Assembly (NCBI RefSeq): GCF_031348265.1
Contig: NZ_CP133771.1
Span: forward strand, 4,774,001 to 4,838,000
Origin: Streptomyces collinus
GTDB lineage: Bacteria; Actinomycetota; Actinomycetes; Streptomycetales; Streptomycetaceae
Length of the DNA stretch: 64,000 nucleotides
Reading direction: 5' to 3'
Shown: positions 7,817 through 16,170 of the stretch, one piece after another
Layout: the number at the start of each line of letters is the position of its first letter
Position numbering within the stretch: the stretch's first letter is position 1
The notes under the pieces: generated by a model
Databases searched by the model: none
What the model saw: the letters and a program-made list of their open reading frames with translations, nothing else
Told to the model about the DNA's origin: nothing
Translations under genes and position numbers: made by a program

Positions 7817-8656
7817 ATGACCACCGTGATCCCCGCCAGGCAGCGCACGCGCAACGCCGAGCTGATCCGCGAGCTGTACGGGACGCTCTATCGTGAGCGC
7901 CGCTTCGAGGAGGCGGGTCGCTTCTTCCATGCCGACTGCGTCGAGCACGACCCGGGCGACTGGCGGACATCGGACCGTACGTTCCCGGCGCTGCGCGCCG
8001 ACATCGACCACCTGGTGGCCGGCAACGACCGGGTGATGCTCTTCGCGACCTGGACCGGACGCTCCCGCTCGGGTACCGAACTCCGGTTGCATACCGCTGA
8101 GTTGTACCGCCTGCGGGACGGTAGGGTCGCCGAGCACTGGAGCGTGGTGGACCGCGACGTGCTCGTCGGGCACGGTGTGGACGGCGGACCGGACCGGAGC
8201 GGTCAGCCGGCTGCCCCGGGTCTGCACGGCCCGCACAGCGACACCGAGCGGGCCAACGCGGAGCTGGTGCTCGGCGCGTACCGCGACGTCTTCAGCGAGC
8301 ACCGGCTGGAGCTGGCCGAGCGCTACTACCACCAGGACTACCGGCACCACAACATGCGTACGGACGCGGTGCCGGACGGGCTCGACGCGTTCAAGGCGTT
8401 CTTCGCCGACAACATCGCCGCCTTCCCCGACCTGGTCACCACCGTGGACCACATCGTCGCCGCCGACGACCGGGTGATGGTCTTCGTCACCTGGACCGGC
8501 ACGCTCACCGGCGCGTGGAGCGGAGGCGGGCCCTCCGGGCTGCCTCTGGAGATGCGCACCTGCGACCAGTTCCGGATCGAACGCGGGAAGGTCGCCGAGC
8601 ACTGGGAGGTCGTGGACTACCTGGCCCTGGGGCGGGCCGGGCTGCCGACCCCGTGA
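7817..8656 (+). CDS. Tandem SnoaL-like (NTF2 fold) protein
   Basis: A 279-residue protein from ATG 7817 with GAGAGGAA just upstream. It consists of two SnoaL-like units, roughly residues 1-125 and 140-279. Each shows the same landmarks: AELIRELYGTLYRERRFEEAGRF versus AELVLGAYRDVFSEHRLELAERY, VMLFATWTG versus VMVFVTWTG, and KVAEHWEVVD-type ends. SnoaL proteins are polyketide cyclases or cofactor-free hydroxylases in aromatic polyketide pathways. Acidic residues such as VEHDPGDW could serve as active-site groups. A natural fusion of two copies is unusual; one unit may be structural. Confidence 0.8.
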   Translation: MTTVIPARQRTRNAELIRELYGTLYRERRFEEAGRFFHADCVEHDPGDWRTSDRTFPALRADIDHLVAGNDRVMLFATWTGRSRSGTELRLHTAELYRLRDGRVAEHWSVVDRDVLVGHGVDGGPDRSGQPAAPGLHGPHSDTERANAELVLGAYRDVFSEHRLELAERYYHQDYRHHNMRTDAVPDGLDAFKAFFADNIAAFPDLVTTVDHIVAADDRVMVFVTWTGTLTGAWSGGGPSGLPLEMRTCDQFRIERGKVAEHWEVVDYLALGRAGLPTP

Positions 8657-8706
8657 GCAGGACCGACGCCGTTCCGAAAGCCGACATCCGAGAGAGGGAC
8701 CCCGCG

Positions 8707-10374
8707 ATGACCTCCGCTTCCGAACCTTCCGGCCCTTCCGGCAGCGCACCCGTACTGATCGTCGGCGGCAGCCTCGTCGGCCTGTCCACCGCCGTGTTCC
8801 TCGCCCGGCACGGGGTCCGCTGCACTCTGGTGGAGCGCCATCCGGGCACGTCCGTCCATCCGAGGGCCGTCGGGTACTACCCCCGGACCGGCGAACTGCT
8901 GCGGCAGGCCGGGGTCGAGGACGCCGCCGTGCGGGAGGCGTCCGGGTTCGCCACGCATCGCACCCGTGCCGGGGTGACCTCGCTGGCCGGCGAGGTGCTG
9001 TTCAGCAAGGAGGAGCTGGAGGGCGATGACGATCTGGGCGACCTCACGCCGTCCCGGCTGCTTCTGCTGCCGCAGGACCGGCTGGAGCCGCTGCTGCGGG
9101 ACCGTGCGGTGGAGCTCGGGGCCGACCTCCGGTTCGGCACGGAACTGGTGTCCTTCGCGGAGGACCCGGAGGGGGTCACCGCCGTCCTCGACGACGGCAC
9201 CGGCGGCACCCGTACCTTCCGCAGCTCCTACCTGGTGGCCTGCGACGGGCCGCGCAGCACCGTCCGGGAGGCGCTGAAGGTGCCCCGGCAGGGGCGCGGG
9301 GTGCTGTCCCGCCATGTGAGCATCGCGTTCGGCGCGGATCTGCGCCCGGTGCTGGGGGACCGCCGCTACAGCGTGGTCCATGTGAAGAACCCCCAGGTCA
9401 CGGGCATTCTCGTGCATGACGACACCTTGACCGGGGGCACGCTCATCGTCGGGTACCGGCCCGAGGACGGCGAGAGCCTGGAGGACTTCACCGACGACCG
9501 CTGCGCCGAGCTGGTGGGGGCCGCGGTGGGAGCGCCGGGGGTCGAGGTGACGATCCGCTCGCGCTTCCCCTGGGACATGGCGGAGCAGGTGGCCGAGAGC
9601 TTCGTGCACGGCAGGGTGCTGCTCGCCGGGGACGCGGCTCACGTGGTCCCGCCCACGGGGGGCTACGGCGCCAACACCGGTATCGCCGACGCCCACAACC
9701 TCGCCTGGAAGCTCGCCCTGGTGGCCGCGGGCGTCGCAGGGCCCGGCCTCGTGGAGACGTACGACGCCGAGCGGCGGCCCGTGGCGGTCTACACGGCCGA
9801 GCAGGGATCCCTCCAGCTCGCACTGCGTTCCGGCACCGCCACCCCGGAGCAGCAGGCCGCCGTCGCGGACGCGGTGACGGTGACGTCGGGGCAGGCGTAC
9901 CGCTCCACGGCGGTGGTGGGGGAGCCGGACGGCGCGGATCTCCCGGTCGCCTCCGATCCGCGGGAACTGCGCGGGGCGCCGGGCACCCGGGCGCCGTATG
10001 TGGAGCTGCTGCGGGGCGGTGAAACGGTGTCCACGCTCGACCTCTTCGGGCGGGACTTCGTCCTGCTGACCGGAGAGCACGGCCGTGAGTGGATCTCGGC
10101 GGCCGTCTCCGCCTCCGCCGGACTGGGCCTGAAGATCACCGCCCGCCGGGTGGTGCCGGGTACGGACGCCGGGGCGGGCACCCTGGCCGACCCGGACGGC
10201 GACTGGTCCGAGCGCTACGGCGGTCTGCGCCCGGAAGGGGCTGTCCTGGTCAGGCCGGACGGTGTCGTCGCGTGGCGGTCGCCGGGCGCCGACCCGGGAG
10301 GCGAGGAGAGCGCGGTGCTGGCAGCGGTGCTGCGGAGTGTCCTCGCGCGAGAGTCCCGCACGGGCGGGAAGTAG
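8707..10374 (+). CDS. FAD-dependent aromatic monooxygenase (PHBH/PgaE type)
   Basis: A 555-residue class A flavoprotein hydroxylase from ATG 8707, with AGAGAGGGA upstream. It has the Rossmann motif VLIVGGSLVGLSTAVFLARHG, the VACDGPRS (DG) motif near residue 175 and GRVLLAGDAAHVVPPTGGYGANTGI near residue 310. A thioredoxin-like C-terminal domain of about 160 residues follows. Such enzymes hydroxylate aromatic rings, form epoxides, or perform Baeyer-Villiger cleavage in polycyclic polyketides. It runs in the same direction as the SnoaL gene 50 bp upstream. It converges on the MarR gene with a hairpin between them. Confidence 0.92.
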   Translation: MTSASEPSGPSGSAPVLIVGGSLVGLSTAVFLARHGVRCTLVERHPGTSVHPRAVGYYPRTGELLRQAGVEDAAVREASGFATHRTRAGVTSLAGEVLFSKEELEGDDDLGDLTPSRLLLLPQDRLEPLLRDRAVELGADLRFGTELVSFAEDPEGVTAVLDDGTGGTRTFRSSYLVACDGPRSTVREALKVPRQGRGVLSRHVSIAFGADLRPVLGDRRYSVVHVKNPQVTGILVHDDTLTGGTLIVGYRPEDGESLEDFTDDRCAELVGAAVGAPGVEVTIRSRFPWDMAEQVAESFVHGRVLLAGDAAHVVPPTGGYGANTGIADAHNLAWKLALVAAGVAGPGLVETYDAERRPVAVYTAEQGSLQLALRSGTATPEQQAAVADAVTVTSGQAYRSTAVVGEPDGADLPVASDPRELRGAPGTRAPYVELLRGGETVSTLDLFGRDFVLLTGEHGREWISAAVSASAGLGLKITARRVVPGTDAGAGTLADPDGDWSERYGGLRPEGAVLVRPDGVVAWRSPGADPGGEESAVLAAVLRSVLARESRTGGK

Positions 10375-10380
10375 CGGGCC

Positions 10381-10411
10381 GAGGTCCGTGGCGGCCGCCG
10401 CCGCGGGCCTC
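10381..10411. terminator. Hairpin between convergent genes
   Basis: A GC-rich stem of about 15 bp with two G-U pairs, from GAGGTCCGTGGCGG to its complement ending GGGCCTC, sits between the monooxygenase stop and the MarR stop. There is no T tract, which is common for Streptomyces. Confidence 0.55.
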
Positions 10412-10455
10412 TGCCGTGCGGAGCGCCGGGCCGCCCACCCGGCCAGGGCACAGGG

Positions 10456-10944
10456 TCAGGCAGAACCCGACTCGTGCTGCAACTCGCCTACGGAGTCGAC
10501 GTACTTGATGAGCAGGCGGGCGAATTCGAGCCGCTCCTCCTCCGGCCAGTCCTGAGTGATGCGCTCGAAGGCCGCACGCTGGTGGCGCCGGAAGCGGGCG
10601 AGCGTCTCGTGCCCCTCCGGGGTGAGCTGCAGGATCGTACGGCGGCCGTCGCGCTGCGAGGCCGCACGGATCAGATAGCCGGCGGAGATGCAGTCGGAGA
10701 CCATCCGGCTGGCCACGGAGGGGTCGACGGCGAGCCGCTCGCCCACGACACCGACGGTGATCTCCTGACCCTCCTGGTCGGGCCCGTCCTGGACGATGTT
10801 GAGGACCAGCGTCCTGGTGAAGTCCTTGCGGGACACCTGCTTCTCCACGTTCAGCGCCTGCGCACGCCGCAGCCGGGAGAAGGCGGGGCCGACGGCGTCG
10901 AGCAGATCCGCTGCCCGGGGCGGGGGCTGAGTCGAAGTGTCCAT
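10456..10944 (-). CDS. MarR family transcriptional regulator
   Basis: A 162-residue winged-helix protein reading leftward. ITVGVVGERLAVDPSVASRMVSDCISAGYLIRAASQRDGRRTILQLTPEGHETL covers the helix-turn-helix and wing, with the DGRR wing tip typical of MarR. It is transcribed divergently from the monooxygenase at 11094 across a 149-bp AT-richer spacer with a palindrome, the standard arrangement for a ligand-responsive repressor. It probably controls itself and the 11094 gene, sensing a pathway phenol or quinone (inference). Confidence 0.88.
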   Translation of the reverse strand: MDTSTQPPPRAADLLDAVGPAFSRLRRAQALNVEKQVSRKDFTRTLVLNIVQDGPDQEGQEITVGVVGERLAVDPSVASRMVSDCISAGYLIRAASQRDGRRTILQLTPEGHETLARFRRHQRAAFERITQDWPEEERLEFARLLIKYVDSVGELQHESGSA

Positions 10945-11093
10945 GTCCGCATTCTAAGCGAGTTGATTACGGCAGACGAGCATCTGTATGCTCTCAATCG
11001 ACTGCATGACATAAAGCATATACCTGTGAGCGAACATATATCGCCACAACTCTCGCGCACTTTCGACGCACACATCCACCGAGGGGGAACCCC
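10945..11093. promoter_or_regulatory. Divergent promoter region with a MarR-type palindrome
   Basis: This spacer is clearly lower in GC than its surroundings. It contains GAGCATCTGTATGCTC (10978-10993), a perfect 6-4-6 inverted repeat, flanked by the looser pair GTTGATT and CAATCGAC. AT-rich segments such as CATAAAGCATATACC could supply a -10 for the rightward gene. It is a likely MarR operator. Confidence 0.55.
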
Positions 11094-12650
11094 ATGTCCC
11101 AGTCCGTGCCACCCGAGCAGTCCGAACGCGACTTCGAGATCACCTACGACACCGACGTCGACTTCGACGTGCTGATCGTCGGCGGCGGTCCCGTCGGCAT
11201 GCTGCTCGCCGCGGAGCTCCGGATCTCCCGCGTCCGGGCGGTCGTACTCGAACGGCTGCCCGAGCGCACCCCGCACTCCAAGGCCTTCGGGCTGCATGCC
11301 CGCTCCCTGGAATCCCTCGACCGGCGCGGCCTGCTCAAGCGGTTCCGCGAGGGAGCCCGGTCCTGGAACAACGGCCACTTCGCGGGCCTCGACGAGTGGG
11401 TCGACTTCTCCACCCTCGACAGCGCGCACGGCTACGCCCTGCTCTCCGAGCAGACCAGGACCGAGCGACTGCTGGAGGAGCGTGCCGCCGAGTTCGGCGC
11501 CGAGATCCGACGCGGTCACGAGGTCACCGCGATACGCCAGGACGCCGACGGCGTCGAGGCCGAGGTCGCCGGCCCCGACGGCACCTACACCCTGCGCGCC
11601 CGGTACGCCGTGGGCTGCGACGGCGGTCGCAGCCTGGTCCGCCGGGAGGCCGGCATCGACTTCCCCGGCACCGGCGGCCGGGTCACTGCCCGGCTCGGCG
11701 ACGTGATCCTCGCCGACCGAGAGAACGCCCCCATGGGCATGGAGCGCACCGAACGCGGCCTGCTGTTCTGCGTGCCGCTGGACGACACCTACCACCGGGT
11801 CTCCACCTTCGACTTCGAGGCCGACCGCGAGCCCGGGGCGGAACTCACCCTGGAGGAGCTGACCGCCAGCCTGCGCGAGATCTGGGGCGACGACCTCGGT
11901 GCGCACTCGCCGCGCTGGCTCTCCGTCTTCACCGACTCCGCCTGCCAGGCGGACCGCTACCGCGAGGGCCGGCTGCTGATCGCGGGCGATGCCGCCCACA
12001 CCCACTTCCCCGTCGGCGGGCAGGGCGTCAACCTCGGTCTCCAGGACGCCTTCAACCTCGGCTGGAAGCTCGCCGCCGAGGTGCACGGCTGGGCTCCCGA
12101 GGACCTGCTCGACAGCTACGACCGCGAACGCCAGGCGCCGGCCCGCAAGGTGCTGGCCAACACCCGCGCGCAGATCGCGCTGATGAACCCGGACCCCTAC
12201 GTCACCCCGCTGCGCGAGCTCTTCACCGACCTCATGCGCAAGGAGCAGGTGAACCGGCACCTCGCCGAGATGCTCAGCGGCGTCACCGTCCGCTACGCGA
12301 TCGACGGTCCCGAACACCGGCTGCTCGGCGACTTCGCCCGCGACCTGGAACTGAGGACCGAGGACGGCGTCAGGCCGCTCCCCAAGTACCTGAAGCGCGG
12401 CACCGGTCTGCTGCTCGACCTGACCGGCGACGGGCAGATCGGGCAGGTCCACGAGAAGTGGGCCGCGGGCGCCTCCTGGGCCGGCCGGCTCCAGCACGTC
12501 CGGGCCGAGTGCGCCGAGGAGCCGCAGCTGGCCGGTCTGCTGGTCCGCCCCGACGGCTATGTCGCCTGGGCCGCGGACCGGGACATGCCGGAGGCGGAGC
12601 TGCGCGAATCGCTGACCGCGGCCGTCACCACCTGGTTCGGCACCGACTGA
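11094..12650 (+). CDS. FAD-dependent polyketide hydroxylase (PgaE/RdmE-like)
   Basis: A 518-residue flavoprotein monooxygenase from ATG 11094 after GAGGGGGAA. It has FDVLIVGGGPVGMLLAAEL near residue 24, YAVGCDGGRSLVRREAGIDFPG near 175 and GRLLIAGDAAHTHFPVGGQGVNLGLQDAFNLGWKLA near 300. The last two motifs are those of angucycline and anthracycline hydroxylases. The C-terminal domain ends in LLVRPDGYVAWAA. It stands alone as a divergent unit from MarR, so its expression is probably induced by a pathway intermediate. The exact ring position oxidised cannot be read from sequence. Confidence 0.92.
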   Translation: MSQSVPPEQSERDFEITYDTDVDFDVLIVGGGPVGMLLAAELRISRVRAVVLERLPERTPHSKAFGLHARSLESLDRRGLLKRFREGARSWNNGHFAGLDEWVDFSTLDSAHGYALLSEQTRTERLLEERAAEFGAEIRRGHEVTAIRQDADGVEAEVAGPDGTYTLRARYAVGCDGGRSLVRREAGIDFPGTGGRVTARLGDVILADRENAPMGMERTERGLLFCVPLDDTYHRVSTFDFEADREPGAELTLEELTASLREIWGDDLGAHSPRWLSVFTDSACQADRYREGRLLIAGDAAHTHFPVGGQGVNLGLQDAFNLGWKLAAEVHGWAPEDLLDSYDRERQAPARKVLANTRAQIALMNPDPYVTPLRELFTDLMRKEQVNRHLAEMLSGVTVRYAIDGPEHRLLGDFARDLELRTEDGVRPLPKYLKRGTGLLLDLTGDGQIGQVHEKWAAGASWAGRLQHVRAECAEEPQLAGLLVRPDGYVAWAADRDMPEAELRESLTAAVTTWFGTD

Positions 12651-12665
12651 CGCAGGACCGGCGAG

Positions 12666-12691
12666 GGCCGGAGGGGCACGCCCCTCCGGCC
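12666..12691 (+). terminator. Perfect 12-bp GC hairpin
   Basis: GGCCGGAGGGGC pairs exactly with GCCCCTCCGGCC across two bases, 15 bp after the hydroxylase stop. Confidence 0.7.
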
Positions 12692-12744
12692 GGCACGACA
12701 GCTACTCCAACCCCCCACACCGCTTGTGCACGTGAGAGGACGAC

Positions 12745-13746
12745 GTGAGCAATCCCCCCTGGTCGCAGGAGTTACTGGAGAAGAGCGACCTGATCACCCC
12801 CATGGCCATCAGAGTGGCCGCCACCCTCGGACTCTCGGACCACATGGCCGCCGGAGCGGTCACGGTCGAGACGCTGGCCCGCGAGGCGGACGTGGACGCG
12901 ATCGCCCTGGGCCGTCTCCTCGGTCACCTGGTGAACGCCGGGATCTACCGCCGGCTCCCCGACGGGGCCTACGAACCGACGGACCTCGGCGCCCTGTTGC
13001 GCGACGACCTCCCCCAGTCGGGCCGTGACTGGCTCCGCCTGGACGGCCCCACCGGCCGGGGCGAGGCGGCGGTGTTCCGCCTGCTCGATGCCGTGCGCTC
13101 CGGCGAACCCGTCTACTCCGCCCTGTACGGGCAGGAGTTCTGGACGGACGTCGAGTCGGACGGCGCGCTCGCCGAGGCCTTCGCCCGGCGGATGGCGGCG
13201 AGTATGCGCTGGGTCGTCCCCGAGCTGCTGGCCCAGGGCCACTGGCAGTCCGTACGGCACGTCGTCGACGTGGGTGGCGGAAGCGGTGACCTGCTCGCGG
13301 CCGTGGTCGACGCCACCCCGGGCGCGCGGGGCACGCTGCTCGACCTGGAGGCGCCCGCCGCCGCGGCCGAGCGGGACTTCGCGGACGCCGGACTCCAGGA
13401 GCGCTGCCGTGCGGTGGTCGGCAGCTTCTTCGATCCGCTGCCCGCCGACGGCGACGTGTACCTGCTGTCCAACGTCCTGCTCAACTGGCCCGACGACCGG
13501 GCGGCCGAGATTCTCCGGCGCTGCGCCGAAGCCGTTCGTCCGGGCGGCCGGGTCATGGTCCTCGAAGGCCTGCTCGACGTGCAGACCGACCAGACGGATC
13601 TGGACCTGCGGATGCTCATCTACCTGGGCGGGCGGATGCGCACCACCGAGCAGCTGCGCGAACTGGCCGCCGGTGCCGGGCTCGCACTGCGCCGCGTCGT
13701 CGACCTGGGACCGGTGCGCTCGCTCGTCGAACTCACGCGGGCCTGA
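12745..13746 (+). CDS. SAM-dependent O-methyltransferase (two-domain, polyketide type)
   Basis: A 333-residue protein from GTG 12745, with AGAGGA 5 bases upstream. The N-terminal dimerisation/winged-helix domain (AIRVAATLGLSDHM...LLGHLVNAGIYRR) is followed by the Rossmann domain with motif I VVDVGGGSGDLLAAVV near residue 175 and LLNWPDDRAAEILRRC near 250. This is the architecture of TcmO/DnrK-like O-methyltransferases (PF00891). It probably methylates a phenol of the aromatic polyketide. The hairpin before it suggests its own promoter, with the quinone oxidoreductases downstream in the same direction. Confidence 0.92.
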   Translation: MSNPPWSQELLEKSDLITPMAIRVAATLGLSDHMAAGAVTVETLAREADVDAIALGRLLGHLVNAGIYRRLPDGAYEPTDLGALLRDDLPQSGRDWLRLDGPTGRGEAAVFRLLDAVRSGEPVYSALYGQEFWTDVESDGALAEAFARRMAASMRWVVPELLAQGHWQSVRHVVDVGGGSGDLLAAVVDATPGARGTLLDLEAPAAAAERDFADAGLQERCRAVVGSFFDPLPADGDVYLLSNVLLNWPDDRAAEILRRCAEAVRPGGRVMVLEGLLDVQTDQTDLDLRMLIYLGGRMRTTEQLRELAAGAGLALRRVVDLGPVRSLVELTRA

Positions 13747-13838
13747 CCCGGCCCGTTCCCCCCCCGAACCCCCGCCGTGCATGCGGGAGCAACCCCGGTG
13801 TGCACGCAAGCGAATGAAAGAGAAAGAGGAGTACGTCC

Positions 13839-14816
13839 ATGCGTATCGTCCGACACCACGAGTTCGGTGCCCCTTCGGTGCTTCAGCTCGAAGAGGCCGA
13901 CATTCCTGTCCCCGGCCCCGGCCAGGTGCTGATCCGCGCCGAGGCCGTCGGGGTCAACTTCGCCGAGTGCCAGCGCCGTCAGGGCATCCCCGTCGGCGGT
14001 CCCGCCACGCTTCCCGGCTCGCCGGGCGGTGACGTCGCGGGCGTCGTCGAGCGGCTCGGCGAGGGCGTCGACCAGGTGAAGGTCGGTGACCGGGTGGTCA
14101 CCGGTGTCGCCGCCGACGGGTACGCCGAGTACGTCGTCACCCAGGCCGACTGGCTGTTCACCGTCCCCGAGGGGATCGATCCCGGCCAGGCCACCTCGCT
14201 GCCCATCCCGGGCCAGACCGCCTACCACGTGATCGTCACGGCCGCGAAGCTCCAGCCCGGTGAGACCGTACTGATCACCGCCGCCGCGGGTGGCATCGGG
14301 CATCTGCTGGTCCAGATGGCCAAGGCGCTCGGCGCGGGCCAGATCATCGCCGCCGCCCGCGGAGCGGAGAAGCTGTCCTTCGCCGCCTCGCTCGGCGCCG
14401 ACGTCACCGTCGACTACGGCGAGGACGGCTGGGACGAGAAGGTGCGGGCCGCGACCGACGGCCGGGGCGTGGACGTGGCCCTGGAGACCGTCGGCGGTGA
14501 CATCCTCACCAAGTCCGTGAACCTCACCGCCCCGTTCGGGCGGACGGTGGTCTACGGCGCGGCGGGCGGCGAGCTGCCGGCCATCGACGTCGCCGACATC
14601 TTCGACAACCGCATCGTCATGGGCTTCAGCATGTGGGGCGTGATGAGCGCCAAGCCGGACGCCATGGCCGCGGGCGCCCGAGAGCTGCTCGACATGGTGA
14701 GCTCCGGCACGGTCCGGCCGGTCGTCCACGCCGAGCTGCCGCTGAAGGACGCGGCGGCCGCGCACGAGCTGATGGAGTCGCGCTCCCAGCTCGGCCGTGT
14801 GGTCCTCGTTCCCTGA
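13839..14816 (+). CDS. NADPH:quinone oxidoreductase (MDR family), first of a tandem pair
   Basis: A 325-residue zinc-free MDR enzyme from ATG 13839, preceded by AAAGAGG. Landmarks are LPGSPGGDVAGVVERLGEGV in the catalytic domain and TVLITAAAGGIGHLLVQMAKALGAG for NADPH. It ends LMESRSQLGRVVLVP. No Zn ligands are present. It is closely similar along its full length to the gene at 14973, so the two arose by duplication. A role in quinone/hydroquinone cycling or enone reduction of the polyketide is inferred from family and place. Confidence 0.9.
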   Translation: MRIVRHHEFGAPSVLQLEEADIPVPGPGQVLIRAEAVGVNFAECQRRQGIPVGGPATLPGSPGGDVAGVVERLGEGVDQVKVGDRVVTGVAADGYAEYVVTQADWLFTVPEGIDPGQATSLPIPGQTAYHVIVTAAKLQPGETVLITAAAGGIGHLLVQMAKALGAGQIIAAARGAEKLSFAASLGADVTVDYGEDGWDEKVRAATDGRGVDVALETVGGDILTKSVNLTAPFGRTVVYGAAGGELPAIDVADIFDNRIVMGFSMWGVMSAKPDAMAAGARELLDMVSSGTVRPVVHAELPLKDAAAAHELMESRSQLGRVVLVP

Positions 14817-14836
14817 CACCCCCTCATGTCATGCAT

Positions 14837-14884
14837 TCAACCACTGATGTGCGGTTGACAAGTGCATGCATGAAGACATGTAAT
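14837..14884 (+). promoter_or_regulatory. Strong vegetative-type promoter with operator-like inverted repeat
   Basis: TTGACA (14855) and TGTAAT (14879) are 18 bp apart, matching the principal sigma consensus closely. TCAACC (14837) and GGTTGA (14853) form an inverted repeat overlapping the -35, and ATGCAT/GTCATG palindromic elements flank both sides. This looks like a repressible promoter for the second quinone oxidoreductase at 14973. Confidence 0.65.
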
Positions 14885-14972
14885 TGCCTCACACCATGTA
14901 ACCCGGATCCCTGGGCGGAGCCGCGCGAGAACCATCCGCGGCTCGACAACACCTCCTAGTTGGGAGAACACC

Positions 14973-15950
14973 ATGCGAATCGTCCGCCACTACGAGCACG
15001 GCGCCCCCTCGGTGCTGCGTGTCGAAGAGGCGGAGAAGCCGCAGCCCGGACCGGGCGAAGTGCTGATCCGCTCCGAGGCCGTCGGCGTCACGTTCGCCGA
15101 GGTCCAACGCCGCCAGGGCATCCCGATCGGCGGCCACGCCACGCTGCCCGGCGCCCCCGGCGGCGATGTCGCCGGCGTCGTCGAGGCAGTCGGCGAGGGC
15201 GTCACCAACCTGAGCGCCGGGGACCGCGTCGTCGTCGACGTCGACCACAGCGCCTACGCCGACTACGTGACCGCCGACGCCGCCTGGGCCATCACCATCC
15301 CGGACACGATGGACGCGGCCGAGGCCACCCTGCTGCCCAGCCCCGCCCAGACGGCCTACCACGCCATCAAGGAGGCCGGCCAGCTCAGAGTGGGGGAGTC
15401 GATCCTGATCGACGCCGCCTCCGGGGGCGTCGGCCACCTCGCCGTGCAGATCGCCAAGGCGATGGGCGCGGGCAAGGTCATCGCCACCGCCAGTACACAG
15501 GCCAAGCTGGACTTCGTCCGTGACCTCGGTGCCGACGTCACCGTCAACTACACCGACGACGACTGGGACGACCAGGTCCGGGCGGCGACCGACGGCCGGG
15601 GCGTGGACGTCGTCCTGGAGACCGTCGGCGGCGACATCCTCACCAAGTCCATCGCCCTGACCGCCCAGTTCGGCCGGCTGGTCTTCTACGGCTCGGCCAG
15701 CGGCGACATCCAGCCCATCCATCCGCTGATGCTCAGCCGGATGAAGACCGTGGCCGGCTTCGCCCTGTACGCCATGCTCTACAACAAGCCCGAGGCGATC
15801 GCCGCGGGACAGCGCGACCTGCTCGACATGATCGCCACCGGCAAGGTGCGCCCGGTCGTCCACGAGCGGCTCGGTCTCGACGAGGCCGTCAAGGCGCACG
15901 AACTCATGGAGGCCCGGGCCCAGCTCGGCAAGGTCGTCCTCGTTCCCTGA
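14973..15950 (+). CDS. NADPH:quinone oxidoreductase (MDR family), second of a tandem pair
   Basis: A 325-residue paralogue of the preceding gene, from ATG 14973 with TTGGGAGA upstream. The same landmarks recur: LPGAPGGDVAGVVEAVGEGV, SILIDAASGGVGHLAVQIAKAMGAG and LMEARAQLGKVVLVP. The main differences lie in the substrate-side segment after residue 245 (SGDIQPIHPLMLSRMKTVAGFALYAMLY versus AGGELPAIDVADIFDNRIVMGFSMWG). This suggests that the copies act on different substrates. It has its own promoter. A long hairpin follows the stop. Confidence 0.9.
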   Translation: MRIVRHYEHGAPSVLRVEEAEKPQPGPGEVLIRSEAVGVTFAEVQRRQGIPIGGHATLPGAPGGDVAGVVEAVGEGVTNLSAGDRVVVDVDHSAYADYVTADAAWAITIPDTMDAAEATLLPSPAQTAYHAIKEAGQLRVGESILIDAASGGVGHLAVQIAKAMGAGKVIATASTQAKLDFVRDLGADVTVNYTDDDWDDQVRAATDGRGVDVVLETVGGDILTKSIALTAQFGRLVFYGSASGDIQPIHPLMLSRMKTVAGFALYAMLYNKPEAIAAGQRDLLDMIATGKVRPVVHERLGLDEAVKAHELMEARAQLGKVVLVP

Positions 15951-16027
15951 CGCGGGACCGGCGACGACCCACCGTCTCCCGACCGACGTGGCCGGTCACG
16001 ACCATCCCCCGTTCGAGAGCGGCCACT

Positions 16028-16064
16028 CGCCGTACGGCACGAGAGGCACTCGTGCCGTACGGCG
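16028..16064. terminator. Perfect 16-bp hairpin after the quinone oxidoreductase
   Basis: CGCCGTACGGCACGAG pairs exactly with its complement 16049-16064 across a 5-base loop. It lies between the oxidoreductase and the exporter. Because it would fall inside an extended exporter reading frame, it also argues for the downstream GTG start at 16171. Confidence 0.75.
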
Positions 16065-16170
16065 CAGCCCACAGCAATCCCCTGACGGACCCCACACCGC
16101 AGCCGACGCCGGCCGACCACGGCCGGCGGGACGGGGATGGCACCCACTCCAGCCTGAAAGGCCCATTCCC

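Noticed and set aside
11053..11070. TCGCGCA/TCGACGC before the 11094 monooxygenase as a SARP box
   Set aside because: The spacing is 10 bp instead of 11 and the first copy lacks the CGAG core.
16013..16019. TCGAGAG before the exporter as a SARP box
   Set aside because: It is a single heptamer; no partner occurs 11 or 22 bp away. It is probably chance.
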